A program made the translations under genes and the position numbers. This document shows positions 26,601-35,695 of a stretch of DNA of 64,000 bases, piece by piece. Origin of the DNA: Dolichospermum sp. FACHB-1091 (lineage in GTDB: Bacteria > Cyanobacteriota > Cyanobacteriia > Cyanobacteriales > Nostocaceae); the NCBI RefSeq assembly GCF_014697585.1, contig NZ_JACJSB010000022.1:1-64000 (forward strand). The letters are read 5' to 3'. Numbering within the stretch: position 1 is the stretch's first letter; every line of letters begins with the position of its first letter. Below the pieces are notes generated by a model. The model saw nothing but the letters and a program-made list of their open reading frames with translations. It did no database searches and had not been told where the DNA came from.

Positions 26601-27470
26601 GTGTTAATTGGTAAGTATACGATGCTTCAAAAAATTCCAGAAAAAATCTCAACTTTAAGTTCTGAGTTAGATTATCGAATGTCACTTCGGCATCATGCTA
26701 AAAATTTACCTGCCATTAATTCAACAGATAAATTGATTGTTGATACGCTCAAAAAATCAGGTGTTTACATCACATCTTTGGAAGATTTAGGCTTTTCATC
26801 TACTTCTAAAATGTTAGCTACTGCTAATATTTGTACTGATAATATGCTAAATCCCAGAGATATTCATGCAGGATATAAATTACCCCAAATTTATACCGTT
26901 ACAGATTTACCGGAATTTTTTAATTGGGGAATTGAAACCCGACTACAGAATATCATTGAGCATTATATAGGTTTACCTATCGCTTTTCATGGTGTTCATG
27001 TGCGGAAAGACTTTCCTAATGAAAAACAATTGGAAACTTTACTATGGCATAAGGATTCTGAAGATAGACGCATGATTAAAGTCATTATCTATCTCAATGA
27101 TGTGACTGAAGAACATGGACCATTTGAATATATCCGACTACCAAAAAATCCTCTAGAACGATTAAATAATTATCGAGTTGATTATGAATTATGGCGTGTT
27201 AATTTTTTAGGAATTAACGATGATAAAATGATGAAAGTCATTCCTAAATCAGCTTGGAAATCATGTCCTGGTAAAGCTGGAACTGTGATTTTTGCAGATG
27301 TAAGAAATATTTTACATCACGGAACTGTCAGAACCCAAGAGCGTTCAACCTTATTTTTCACATACACGGCTAACTCTCCTAAACGACCTGAACTTTGTAC
27401 ACAATATTATGATGATACCTTTCCCAAAATAAATCCTCAACTGGGATTACAATTAGGATTAAAGGTATAA
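26601..27470 (+). CDS. Phytanoyl-CoA dioxygenase-like Fe(II)/2-oxoglutarate oxygenase
   Basis: 289 residues from a GTG start (GAGG at 26587-26590); an in-frame ATG at 26622 is an alternative. The iron triad is H150-x-D152 (WHKDSED) and H240 (LHHGTV), and R248 (QERST) could bind 2-oxoglutarate, all spaced as in the PhyH family. Such enzymes hydroxylate small molecules or lipids. Its place among glycosyltransferases suggests it modifies the glycan, its lipid carrier or a glycolipid; that is inference. Notably the cluster also encodes an enzyme producing 2-oxoglutarate (lhgO). Confidence 0.75.
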   Translation: MLIGKYTMLQKIPEKISTLSSELDYRMSLRHHAKNLPAINSTDKLIVDTLKKSGVYITSLEDLGFSSTSKMLATANICTDNMLNPRDIHAGYKLPQIYTVTDLPEFFNWGIETRLQNIIEHYIGLPIAFHGVHVRKDFPNEKQLETLLWHKDSEDRRMIKVIIYLNDVTEEHGPFEYIRLPKNPLERLNNYRVDYELWRVNFLGINDDKMMKVIPKSAWKSCPGKAGTVIFADVRNILHHGTVRTQERSTLFFTYTANSPKRPELCTQYYDDTFPKINPQLGLQLGLKV

Positions 27471-27523
27471 ACCTAAAATCAAAACCCATTCCATTATCCT
27501 CAACAAAAACTTTCTAAACAGCC

Positions 27524-28069
27524 ATGATTTTTACCTCTACTAAACTTGCTGGTGCTTTCATTATTGACTTAGAAGAAAAGCCCGATTCTCGCGGCTTTTT
27601 TGCTCGGACTTTCTGCGCTGATGAATTTATCGCTCATGGTTTAAAACCCACAGTTGCCCAATGTAACCTTTCTTTTAATTATAAAAAAGGTACATTGCGA
27701 GGAATGCACTATCAAACTCTCCCCGCAGCGGAAACAAAATTAATTCGCTGCACACAAGGGGCTATTTATGATGTAATTGTTGATATGCGTCCTGAATCTC
27801 CAACTTATCTAGCGCATATTGGTGTAGAACTGAGTGCAGAAAATCGTCGCGCTCTTTATGTACCAGAAATGTTTGCTCATGGTTATCAAGCTTTAACAGA
27901 TGGTGCAGAAGTTGTATATCAAGTGGGTGAATTTTACACTCCTGGATATGAACGAGGTTTACGTTATGACGACCCAATTTTAGAAATTTCTTGGCCGTTG
28001 AGTGCTACAGAAATGTCTGATAAAGATCGGAATTGGCCTTTACTAGAATCTATTTTGATAGGAGTTTAA
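27524..28069 (+). CDS. rfbC: dTDP-4-dehydrorhamnose 3,5-epimerase family protein
   Basis: 181-residue cupin-fold epimerase. The catalytic His is in RGMHYQ (about residue 66), preceded by the strand GTLR; VDMRPESPTY and the C-terminal YEKGLRYDDP-like YERGLRYDDP carry the tyrosine and substrate contacts. It changes the stereochemistry at C3/C5 of a 4-keto-6-deoxy sugar. With rfbF in the same cluster the nucleotide could be CDP rather than dTDP. The next gene follows after 2 bases, so it is co-translated. Confidence 0.92.
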   Translation: MIFTSTKLAGAFIIDLEEKPDSRGFFARTFCADEFIAHGLKPTVAQCNLSFNYKKGTLRGMHYQTLPAAETKLIRCTQGAIYDVIVDMRPESPTYLAHIGVELSAENRRALYVPEMFAHGYQALTDGAEVVYQVGEFYTPGYERGLRYDDPILEISWPLSATEMSDKDRNWPLLESILIGV

Positions 28070-28071
28070 TT

Positions 28072-29385
28072 ATGATTATTGTTGATAAGGCTTTACAAGC
28101 ACGGGCTGCATTAGGTAAACCAGTAAAAGTGGCAATGATTGGCGCTGGTTTTATGGGTCGAGGCATTGCTAATCAAATTATCAATTCTGTGCCAGGAATG
28201 GAGTTAGTGGCTATTTCTAATCGTCACATTGATACAGCCAAACGAGCTTATTTAGAAGCAGGAATTGAAAATATCAAAATTGTTGCCAATTTAGCTGATT
28301 TGGAAGATGCCATAGCCCAAAATGAATATGCCATCACGGAAGATGCTATGCTCTTATGTGAAGCAGAGGGCATAGATGCAATTATTGAAGTTACCGGGAC
28401 AATTGAATACGCGGCTCATTTGGTCATGTCTGCGATCGCTCATCATAAACATATCATCTTGATGAATGCGGAACTTGATGGCACAATTGGACCGATTCTC
28501 AAAGTCCATGCAGACCGCGCTGGAGTCATCCTGAGCGCCTGTGACGGCGACCAACCGGGGGTAGAGATGAATCTCTACCGTTTTGTCAAAAGCATCGGTT
28601 TAAAGCCCCTTCTGTGTGGCAATATCAAAGGTTTACAAGACCCCTACCGCAACCCCACCACCCAAGCAGGTTTCGCTCAACGCTGGGGTCAAAATCCCGC
28701 CATGGTGACAAGTTTTGCTGATGGTACAAAAATTTCCTTTGAGCAAGCGATTGTAGCCAATGGTACAGGGATGCAAGTAGCCCAGCGGGGGATGTTGGGA
28801 TATGACTATACAGGTCACGTTGATGAAATGACCAAAATGTATGATATTGACCAACTCCAAGAACTAGGCGGTATCGTTGATTACGTAGTTGGCACTAAAC
28901 CAGGTCCGGGAGTATTCGTTTTTGCTACCCATGAAGACCCCAAACAACGTCATTATCTCAACCTGTATAAACTAGGTGAAGGACCTCTCTACAGTTTCTA
29001 CACCCCCTATCACCTGTGCCATTTTGAAGTTCCCCTATCAGTAGCCCGTGCTGTCCTCTTCCATGATGCTGTACTGACACCAATCGCAGGTCCTGTGGTT
29101 GATGTTGTCACCACGGCCAAAATTGACCTCCAAGCCGGAGAAACCCTTGATGGTATTGGTTATTACATGACCTATGGACAATGTGAAAATTCCCCCATTG
29201 TTCAACAACAAAACTTACTACCAATGGGTATTGCAGAAGGATGTCGCTTGAAGCGCGATATTCCTAAAGACCAAGTTCTCACTTACGATGATGTGGAATT
29301 ACCCGCAGGTAGACTTTGCGATAAATTACGGGCTGAACAATCAGTTTATTTTGCTCCTGCGAAAACTTTGGCATTAACAAAATAG
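28072..29385 (+). CDS. NAD(P)-dependent oxidoreductase with C-terminal SAF domain
   Basis: 437 residues from the ATG at 28072, with TAGGAG 8-13 bases upstream; a longer frame overlapping rfbC is possible but lacks a site. The N-terminal Rossmann fold (MIGAGFMGRGIANQI) resembles homoserine dehydrogenase and Gfo/Idh enzymes; a middle catalytic region has GNIKGLQDPYRNPTTQ; the end (KRDIPKDQVLTYDDVELP) is an SAF domain like those of sialic acid synthase and FlgA. Such proteins sit in O-antigen clusters, often beside rfbF/rfbC, and are presumed sugar-modifying. The middle of the gene is visibly richer in G+C than its neighbours. Confidence 0.85.
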   Translation: MIIVDKALQARAALGKPVKVAMIGAGFMGRGIANQIINSVPGMELVAISNRHIDTAKRAYLEAGIENIKIVANLADLEDAIAQNEYAITEDAMLLCEAEGIDAIIEVTGTIEYAAHLVMSAIAHHKHIILMNAELDGTIGPILKVHADRAGVILSACDGDQPGVEMNLYRFVKSIGLKPLLCGNIKGLQDPYRNPTTQAGFAQRWGQNPAMVTSFADGTKISFEQAIVANGTGMQVAQRGMLGYDYTGHVDEMTKMYDIDQLQELGGIVDYVVGTKPGPGVFVFATHEDPKQRHYLNLYKLGEGPLYSFYTPYHLCHFEVPLSVARAVLFHDAVLTPIAGPVVDVVTTAKIDLQAGETLDGIGYYMTYGQCENSPIVQQQNLLPMGIAEGCRLKRDIPKDQVLTYDDVELPAGRLCDKLRAEQSVYFAPAKTLALTK

Positions 29386-29407
29386 TTTTCAAATCAGCGC
29401 CAAGATA

Positions 29408-29446
29408 ATTCAGAGGTTTCCTGATATTTTCATTTAACCTCTGAAT
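29408..29446 (+). terminator. Possible terminator or processing hairpin
   Basis: A perfect 11-bp stem ATTCAGAGGTT (29408-29418) and AACCTCTGAAT (29436-29446) with a 17-base loop, 22 bases after the stop. There is no run of T, so it may pause or protect rather than end transcription. Confidence 0.45.
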
Positions 29447-29624
29447 TTACATATATAATTCCAGTATAATTCCAGAGGCTTCTGTTGAGTCTAAAATTAT
29501 TTTTTTAACTAACCACTTCCAGCACGGAGGAAAGGGAGGGAAGAGAAAATATCTAACTGAAAGACTTGGATATAGAAAGATGTATTTTAGCGGGGATTAT
29601 TTTCATAAATTCGTGAGGTTTTTT

Positions 29625-29735
29625 ATGGTTCACACTCCTATTAAACAAGATAAATTAATTGATAATCAACCGATGATACAACCGGGGAATATTGGTCAAA
29701 AAATTTATCAAGAGATTGGTATAAAAATCAATTAG
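29625..29735 (+). CDS. Small 36-codon reading frame, possibly a gene remnant
   Basis: ATG at 29625 follows GTGAGG and reads MVHTPIKQDKLIDNQP and on to a TAG at 29733-29735. The polar, uninterrupted frame looks like the start of a larger protein cut short, but I do not recognise the family. The rest of the 400-bp gap (29386-29786) holds one hairpin and an ATTACCAATTACCCAT repeat just before the next gene. Confidence 0.3.
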   Translation: MVHTPIKQDKLIDNQPMIQPGNIGQKIYQEIGIKIN

Positions 29736-29786
29736 TAGAGAACAGTAATTACCAATTACCCATGACAAAATTATAGGTAAACCCTT

Positions 29787-30878
29787 ATGAAAATTGCTCT
29801 CGTCCATGATTACTTAACTCAGCGCGGTGGAGCAGAGCGCGTATTTGAATTATTGTGCAAACGCTATCCCGAAGCCGACATTTTCACCTCATTATATGAT
29901 GCACAAAAGAGTATTGATCTAGGGGAAAGAATTATCAATACCACATTTTTGCAAAAAATTCCTGGTGCAACAAAATATTTTCGGATGTTAGCCCCTCTGT
30001 ATTTTCCAGCATTTCGGTCTTTGGATCTACAAGACTATGACTTGATTATTAGCAGTAGCACAAGTTTTGCCAAAGCAGTACGGAAAAAACCCCAAGCCAG
30101 ACATATTTGTTTTTGTCATAATGTTACCCGGTTTTTATGGGATACAGAAACTTATTTACGGGAATACGGAGACTATAGATACTTTGCTCCTCTGATCGAA
30201 AAAGTATTTAAGATCATGAGAAATATAGACCTCAAATATTCTCAAGAGCCGGATATTTACATTGCCAACTCTAGCATTGTTGCCAGCAGAATTCAAAATA
30301 TTTATCACAAACAAGCTATGGTTATTAACTATCCAATTGATACTAGTAACTTTGTTTTTTCCGATACTAAAGAGGAATACTACTTGGCATCGGCGCGGAT
30401 GATAAGTTATAAACGTCTTGATATAATAGTGGAAGCTTTTAATTGGCTAGGCTGGAATTTATTAATATCAGGTGATGGACCAGAACAAGAAAAATTAAAA
30501 GCTCGGGCATTACCCAATATCCAATTTCTCGGTCATGTTAGTGATAGGGAACGTAAAGACTTATTTTCTAAAGCCAAATCAATTATTGTTGCAGCTTTAG
30601 AAGATTATGGATTAGTCCCAGTTGAGGCAAATGCTAGTGGTACACCAGTAATTGCTTATGGGGCAGGTGGTGTCTTAGATACTCAGATACCAGGTAAAAC
30701 AGGCGTATTTTTTAAGAGACAAACACCATGTTCTTTACAAGCAGCTTTACTAGAAGCTGGCGGAATATCTTGGGATTACGAAAACATCCGTAATCATGCG
30801 GTTAGCAATTTTTCAGAACAGTCATTTTTTAGTAAGGTGGGGAAAATCATTGATCAAGAAAGTGGTGTGTATTGTTAA
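29787..30878 (+). CDS. Glycosyltransferase family 4
   Basis: 363 residues, GT-B fold. The N-terminal MKIALVHDYLTQRGGAERVF is the acceptor-binding start of the WbaZ-like mannosyl/glycosyltransferases; the donor-binding half has LISGDGPEQEKL, a FLGHVSD strand and the E-x7-E motif in ALEDYGLVPVEANASGTPVIA. It uses a retaining mechanism. It starts the block leading to the chain-length protein, and no promoter could be marked. Confidence 0.92.
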   Translation: MKIALVHDYLTQRGGAERVFELLCKRYPEADIFTSLYDAQKSIDLGERIINTTFLQKIPGATKYFRMLAPLYFPAFRSLDLQDYDLIISSSTSFAKAVRKKPQARHICFCHNVTRFLWDTETYLREYGDYRYFAPLIEKVFKIMRNIDLKYSQEPDIYIANSSIVASRIQNIYHKQAMVINYPIDTSNFVFSDTKEEYYLASARMISYKRLDIIVEAFNWLGWNLLISGDGPEQEKLKARALPNIQFLGHVSDRERKDLFSKAKSIIVAALEDYGLVPVEANASGTPVIAYGAGGVLDTQIPGKTGVFFKRQTPCSLQAALLEAGGISWDYENIRNHAVSNFSEQSFFSKVGKIIDQESGVYC

Positions 30879-30931
30879 TTGATTTTTCAGGTGTTTGGGT
30901 AGTGTATCGCAGATAAATAAGGATAATAAAA

Positions 30932-33160
30932 GTGGTTCAAACTAGTCTAAATCCAAATATAAATCCCGCTTCAGAAACAGATCCAGGTTATGGACAAATC
31001 TTTGCTGTAATTCTACGACGATTTCCCTGGTTATTATTAGTATTGTTGAGTTCTACTGCTATTGCTGGTATTATGGCCTTAAAAACAGAACCCAGTTTCA
31101 AAAGCACCATGCAATTGTTAGTAGAACCTAACTATCAAGGGAAAAAAGAAACTGATAACACTGAAAGTCAGTTTACCGATACTAATGTCGAGGTAGATAC
31201 CGCTACTCAATTGAACTTAATGCAGAGTTCTGGACTGATTCAAAAAGCAGTTGATCAACTCAAATCCGAATATCCAAACCTAACAGTTATGGATCTGAAA
31301 AAGTCCTTAGTATTAACTCAGATTAAAAATACAGAGGATAATATTGCGACTAAAATTTTTCAGGTTGATTATAGCAGTAACGATCCAGAGAAAACTAAAA
31401 AAGTTCTGAATACCATTCGCCAAATTTATTTAGAATATAACAAACAACAGCAAGATTCACGCTTACAAAAAGGGTTACAAGTCATTAGAGATCAATTGAG
31501 AAAAGCTACTGATGAAGTAACGGCTTCTGAAGCAAATCTACAACGATTTCGGAGAAATCAGAATTTAATTGATCCAGAAAGTCAGGCTAAAACCATAGAG
31601 ACAACTTTAAATACTGTTCAACAGGAACGACAAACCACTCGCTCTCAATATGAAGAAGCCTTAGCTAGGCAAAAATCTTTGCAAGCACAACTAAACCGTT
31701 CTCCACAAAATGCTCTGGTTTCTTCTCGTTTGAGTCAGTCTACCCGCTACCAAGGTTTACTCAACGAAATCCAAAAAACAGAATTAGCTTTAGCACAGGA
31801 ACGCTTACGCTTCACTGAAGATACTCCCAGCGTTCAAAAATTACAAGAACAACTGCAAGGTCAAAAACAACTTTTGCAAACAGAAGTTAGCAGAACTTTA
31901 GGAGAAAGAATTAATCCTGTTTTTAGTTCTGGAGAAAATCTTCTAGAACAGGGACAACTGGGACAAATTGATCTTAATCTCACGGGTCAATTAGTAGAAA
32001 CCCAAACTACCATAGTTGCACTCAGCGCCCGCGATCAAACTTTAGCAGCAAAAGAGAAACAATTACAAACGGATCTGAAGCGTTTTCCTTCTCTATTGGC
32101 TTATTACAATCGCATACTTCCCCAATTACAATTTAGCAGAGAAAGATTGGAGCAATTATTAAGATCTGAACAAAAATTACGTCAAGAACTTTCTAAAGGT
32201 GGATTTAATTGGGAAGTAGTAGAAGAACCGCAAGAAGGGGTTCAAACTGGTCCTAATATCAGACAAAACCTATTATTAGGAGCAGTAATTGGTTTAATGT
32301 TAGGAGGTATTGCGGCCTTTATTCGTGAAGCCTCTGATGATTCTGTACATACTACTGCTGAATTAGAAAAACAGGTTTCTCTGCCCTTATTAGGAACAAC
32401 TGCTAAATTGCCACCTGCTAAACCCAGAGAATCAATGATTAAATTGCCATTTGGCAAACCAGAAGTTCTTGCTCCTTGGACAATTCAGGTACTACAATCT
32501 CCTCCCCGCTGGGAATCACTTGATCTCATTTACAAAAATATTGAACTACTCAATAATGTCTCTGATTTGAGATCCTTAATGGTGACATCAGCATTACCAG
32601 ATGATGGTAAATCAGCTTTGGCATTAGGTCTAGCCATGAGTGCGGCTCGTCTGCATAAAAAGGTCTTACTCATTGATGCTAACCTCCGCGATCCTAATCT
32701 GCACAAACAGCTAAATCTTCCTAATGAACAAGGACTTTCAACTTTATTAGAAAGTGAAGTTAACCTACCTAATCACATCAGTGTTCCCTACTCTGGCTCA
32801 TCTTACATTGACATTTTAACCGCTGGACCAATACCGACTGATCCTGCCCATCTTTTGAGTTCTCCTCGCATGAAGCAATTGATGGCCGCATTTGAAGAAA
32901 ATTATGATTTGGTACTCATAGATGCCCCTTCCGTTCTTGGTTTAGTGGATGCTATGCTCACAGCATCATCTTGCAGAAGTGTAATCATAATGGCAAGTAT
33001 TGGTAAAGTGACACGCACCCAACTTAATCAAGCTACAGCGATGTTGAGTAAGTTAAATTTGATTGGAGTTGTGGCTAATGGTGTATCTTCATCTGATAGC
33101 ACCTATGTTCCTTATGTGAAGCCTAAAAAGTTGGTATTGCAACCAGCAATGGAAGAATAA
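30932..33160 (+). CDS. Wzc-type polysaccharide co-polymerase / tyrosine kinase
   Basis: 742 residues from a GTG with AAGGA 8 bases upstream. A Wzz domain with a membrane helix at about 28-50, a long periplasmic coiled-coil part (about 150-420), a second helix (about 447-463), then a BY-kinase: Walker A in LPDDGKSALA (K560), Walker A' LLIDANLRDPN and Walker B LVLIDAPS. The C-terminal tail has only two tyrosines (STYVPYVK), so the usual tyrosine-rich cluster for autophosphorylation is much reduced. It controls chain length and export. It corresponds to the exopolysaccharide gene just upstream of hepC in Anabaena PCC 7120. Confidence 0.92.
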   Translation: MVQTSLNPNINPASETDPGYGQIFAVILRRFPWLLLVLLSSTAIAGIMALKTEPSFKSTMQLLVEPNYQGKKETDNTESQFTDTNVEVDTATQLNLMQSSGLIQKAVDQLKSEYPNLTVMDLKKSLVLTQIKNTEDNIATKIFQVDYSSNDPEKTKKVLNTIRQIYLEYNKQQQDSRLQKGLQVIRDQLRKATDEVTASEANLQRFRRNQNLIDPESQAKTIETTLNTVQQERQTTRSQYEEALARQKSLQAQLNRSPQNALVSSRLSQSTRYQGLLNEIQKTELALAQERLRFTEDTPSVQKLQEQLQGQKQLLQTEVSRTLGERINPVFSSGENLLEQGQLGQIDLNLTGQLVETQTTIVALSARDQTLAAKEKQLQTDLKRFPSLLAYYNRILPQLQFSRERLEQLLRSEQKLRQELSKGGFNWEVVEEPQEGVQTGPNIRQNLLLGAVIGLMLGGIAAFIREASDDSVHTTAELEKQVSLPLLGTTAKLPPAKPRESMIKLPFGKPEVLAPWTIQVLQSPPRWESLDLIYKNIELLNNVSDLRSLMVTSALPDDGKSALALGLAMSAARLHKKVLLIDANLRDPNLHKQLNLPNEQGLSTLLESEVNLPNHISVPYSGSSYIDILTAGPIPTDPAHLLSSPRMKQLMAAFEENYDLVLIDAPSVLGLVDAMLTASSCRSVIIMASIGKVTRTQLNQATAMLSKLNLIGVVANGVSSSDSTYVPYVKPKKLVLQPAMEE

Positions 33161-33260
33161 ACTAAAATATTTGATAGTCATTCAACCCGATACGATAGCA
33201 ACTACCAAGTTAGTCAAGACATTCTTAAACGACAAAATCATTTCACCTTTGACTTCTACA

Positions 33261-33299
33261 AAAACCCCCGTATTCCAATAGGGACTTAAGGGGGTTTTT
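33261..33299 (+). terminator. Rho-independent terminator after the Wzc gene
   Basis: AAAACCCCC (33261-33269) pairs perfectly with GGGGGTTTT (33290-33298) and ends in TTTTT. It closes the first half of the cluster, so hepC and hepA must have their own promoter. Confidence 0.9.
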
Positions 33300-33870
33300 A
33301 CATTGAATAAATTCTCGATAAATTATCTAAGAAATTATCTAAGTAAGGCTTGCTGAAAAAACGGATTTTTCTGAAGGAACTACAGAGGACACAGAGGTAG
33401 AGAAAAAAGAGGTATTCACCTCTTATTTTATTTAGTATCTCTATATATTTAATAATAATATGTTTGATAAAAACAAAATATTGGTTAACTTTATTTGGTT
33501 ATAATTAATTCATTTTATCGTGGCTTAATATTTTGCAGAAAAAAGTAATATCTATCTAAAGAGTGAATAAAGAACTTGCTGATTCAGAATCTATTTATCA
33601 AAAACATTATATCCTAGAGATTGAAATACCAAATCTTCAAAGGTAAAGGAAATATCATTATCCTTAACTCCCAGTTATCTTAGTTAATTTTTGCTATCTA
33701 TCTTGATATATACAGATATTGTCAGAAAAAACTAGTTAGCAATGAAAGTGAACTTCACTTATATTTAATATCTGTTTTTACTGTGGAGAGAACGACAGAA
33801 AAATACTTATCCTAATTTTCTCTACCGGGGGATAGACTCACTCTTTTACTACTTTATCACTGCTAATATT
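33300..33870 (+). promoter_or_regulatory. Upstream region of hepC-hepA
   Basis: 570 bp without a gene. It contains AGGCTTGCTGAAAAAA (33345-33360), matching the end of the 60077-60288 element, then a TACAGAGGACACAGAGG-type repeat. The near-palindrome AAGTGAA-C-TTCACTT at 33746-33760 lies about 110 bases before hepC and could be a regulator site; in Anabaena the hep genes are switched on in differentiating cells, but no known site was recognised. Confidence 0.45.
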
Positions 33871-34557
33871 ATGCCAACCTCAGTCATTTCTAATCTAAAC
33901 CCTATTGTACCTGAGCAATCTGAAAATATTAGATCCCTATCCTGTATATTAAAATGGCGCAGGGGAAAGTTATTGGTAAAAACTTCTGGAAAATTACCAC
34001 AACAGTATTTAGCTTCACTAGAGAATGAAAACTCTTTAATAGAGTGCTTAAAACATTCTCCAATTACCCTAGTAAGCATAGATCCAAAAATTGGAGATTC
34101 TCTATTAAAAATTTGGGCAGATGCTTGTCAAAAAGCTGATAAACCCATATTCATAAACATTCCTGCACATCGTAAATTACCAAAAAAAAGTAATCAATTT
34201 TTCAGAAAATTATCAAGAGTAATTGATTGGATTTTGGCCTTATTTTTGCTAATTTTTATGGGTCCGTTTATTTTGGGATTATTTACTACAATGCAAATAT
34301 ATTCTCCAGAATTACTGTTTGATTATCAGTGGTATGTTGGAGAAAATGGGCGAATTATTAAAGCCATAAAGTTTAGCTCAACTGTTAAATATGAGATCAC
34401 CAATTTTCTTCCTGCTATAGGTCAATACTTTTTAGAAACTGTATCTAATATATTAAATGTATTGCAGGGAAAATTTTCCTTAATTAATAACTGTTGTTTA
34501 CCTTTAGAAGATGCAGTTAAATTAACAGGAGTTTATGAAGAACAAAATCACCTATGA
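33871..34557 (+). CDS. hepC: HepC-like sugar transferase, degenerate
   Basis: 228 residues. A cytoplasmic N-terminal half, a membrane helix at about 116-138, and a C-terminal region that still follows the bacterial sugar-1-phosphate transferase pattern: YVGENGRIIKAIKF stands for the family's vGk.Gk.F.i.KFRSM, and NVLQGKFSLI for the NVLkGdMSLVGPRP end. Key residues are gone: the Arg of KFRSM, the DELPQ acidic motif and the GPRP end. HepC of Anabaena PCC 7120 belongs to this group and is needed for the heterocyst polysaccharide layer. Assignment rests on this pattern plus its place just before hepA. Confidence 0.75.
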   Translation: MPTSVISNLNPIVPEQSENIRSLSCILKWRRGKLLVKTSGKLPQQYLASLENENSLIECLKHSPITLVSIDPKIGDSLLKIWADACQKADKPIFINIPAHRKLPKKSNQFFRKLSRVIDWILALFLLIFMGPFILGLFTTMQIYSPELLFDYQWYVGENGRIIKAIKFSSTVKYEITNFLPAIGQYFLETVSNILNVLQGKFSLINNCCLPLEDAVKLTGVYEEQNHL

Positions 34558-34686
34558 TCTAGCCTATGATCTAGGATGAATATATAGTTGTGTATTCTCA
34601 AATATTATTTATCTAAATCATGACTTTTTCCTGTTTTCGTATTTATGATCATGAATTATGTAGGTAATTAAAAAATAAGGAAAATC

Positions 34687-35631
34687 ATGCAGACAGCGAT
34701 TTGTACTGTATTTGAAAAAGACTATCATTACGGTGTAGGTGCATTAGTAAATTCCTTGTATCACCACGGTTTTCGAGGCATATTTTGGGCTGGTTATCGT
34801 GGAAATTTACCCCATTGGGCTAAATCTCTGAAAACAGAAAATGGTTATCAAGAGTTTTCTGTGGCGGAAGGTTGTAAAATCCGATTTGTTAAACTAACAA
34901 CACCAAAGCATTTCGGTTTTTATAAACCTGATTTTATGTGCCAATTATGGGAAAATTATTGCCCAGATATTGATGCATTATTTTACTTTGATCCTGATAT
35001 TGTTAATAAATGTGAGTGGGATTTTTATGAAAATTGGGTAAGTCGAGGAATTGCTCTTTGTGGTGATTCTTGGTATCTTGTTTCGGCGAACCATCCTCGA
35101 CGGTTAGCATGGAAAGAATTTGCTGAAAATAATGGTTTTGCTTGTGAACGTGAGTTAGATTATCACTACAATAGCGGCTTCATTGGAGTTCATAAAAACT
35201 ACAAATCTATCTTGGAAATGTGGCAGAAATTAGAAGAATTGGGTGAGATGGCAGGATATGCCAATTTAGAGGATCTTTATAACGGTAATACCTTTAATCA
35301 TTATCCATATCTTTATGGAGATCAGACTTATTTAAACTTAGCATTGATGCTGACTAATTATCCTTTAAGTACCGTTGGACCAGACGGAATGGATTTTATT
35401 CCTGGTGGTACTATTATGTCTCATGCTACAGTTCCAAATGTTAAACCTTGGCGCAAAAAATTGCTTTTCAGTGCTTTAGATGGTAGTTCTCCCACCATAA
35501 CTGATAAATTATATTGGCGACATAGCCAAACACCTATTCAACTGTATTCAATGGCAAAAATATTATGGCAAAAATTTGAAATTCTCTGTGCTTCTGCTCT
35601 TGGTCGTTTTATCCGTCGTGTTCCTATGTAA
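34687..35631 (+). CDS. Glycosyltransferase, GT-A fold (nucleotide-diphospho-sugar transferase)
   Basis: 314 residues with AAGGA 6-10 bases before ATG. TAICTVFEKDYHYGVGALVNS starts the fold; ALFYFDPDIV (about residue 100) has the metal-binding DxD; HYNSGFIGVH and YGDQTYLNLAL are the acceptor motifs of the GT8/nucleotide-diphospho-sugar transferase class. Placed between hepC and hepA. It most likely adds one sugar to the repeat unit exported by HepA; donor unknown. Confidence 0.82.
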   Translation: MQTAICTVFEKDYHYGVGALVNSLYHHGFRGIFWAGYRGNLPHWAKSLKTENGYQEFSVAEGCKIRFVKLTTPKHFGFYKPDFMCQLWENYCPDIDALFYFDPDIVNKCEWDFYENWVSRGIALCGDSWYLVSANHPRRLAWKEFAENNGFACERELDYHYNSGFIGVHKNYKSILEMWQKLEELGEMAGYANLEDLYNGNTFNHYPYLYGDQTYLNLALMLTNYPLSTVGPDGMDFIPGGTIMSHATVPNVKPWRKKLLFSALDGSSPTITDKLYWRHSQTPIQLYSMAKILWQKFEILCASALGRFIRRVPM

Positions 35632-35695
35632 AGATGTATTTTCTTCTAATTGATGCTTCTGTGCTTAATTATCAAAATTATTGGCCAAAATTTTT

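Noticed and set aside
21000-34700. NtcA sites (GTA-N8-TAC) before cluster genes
   Set aside because: Candidate GTA...TAC pairs near rfbF, the Wzc gene and hepC had wrong spacing or no -10 box downstream, so none is reported.
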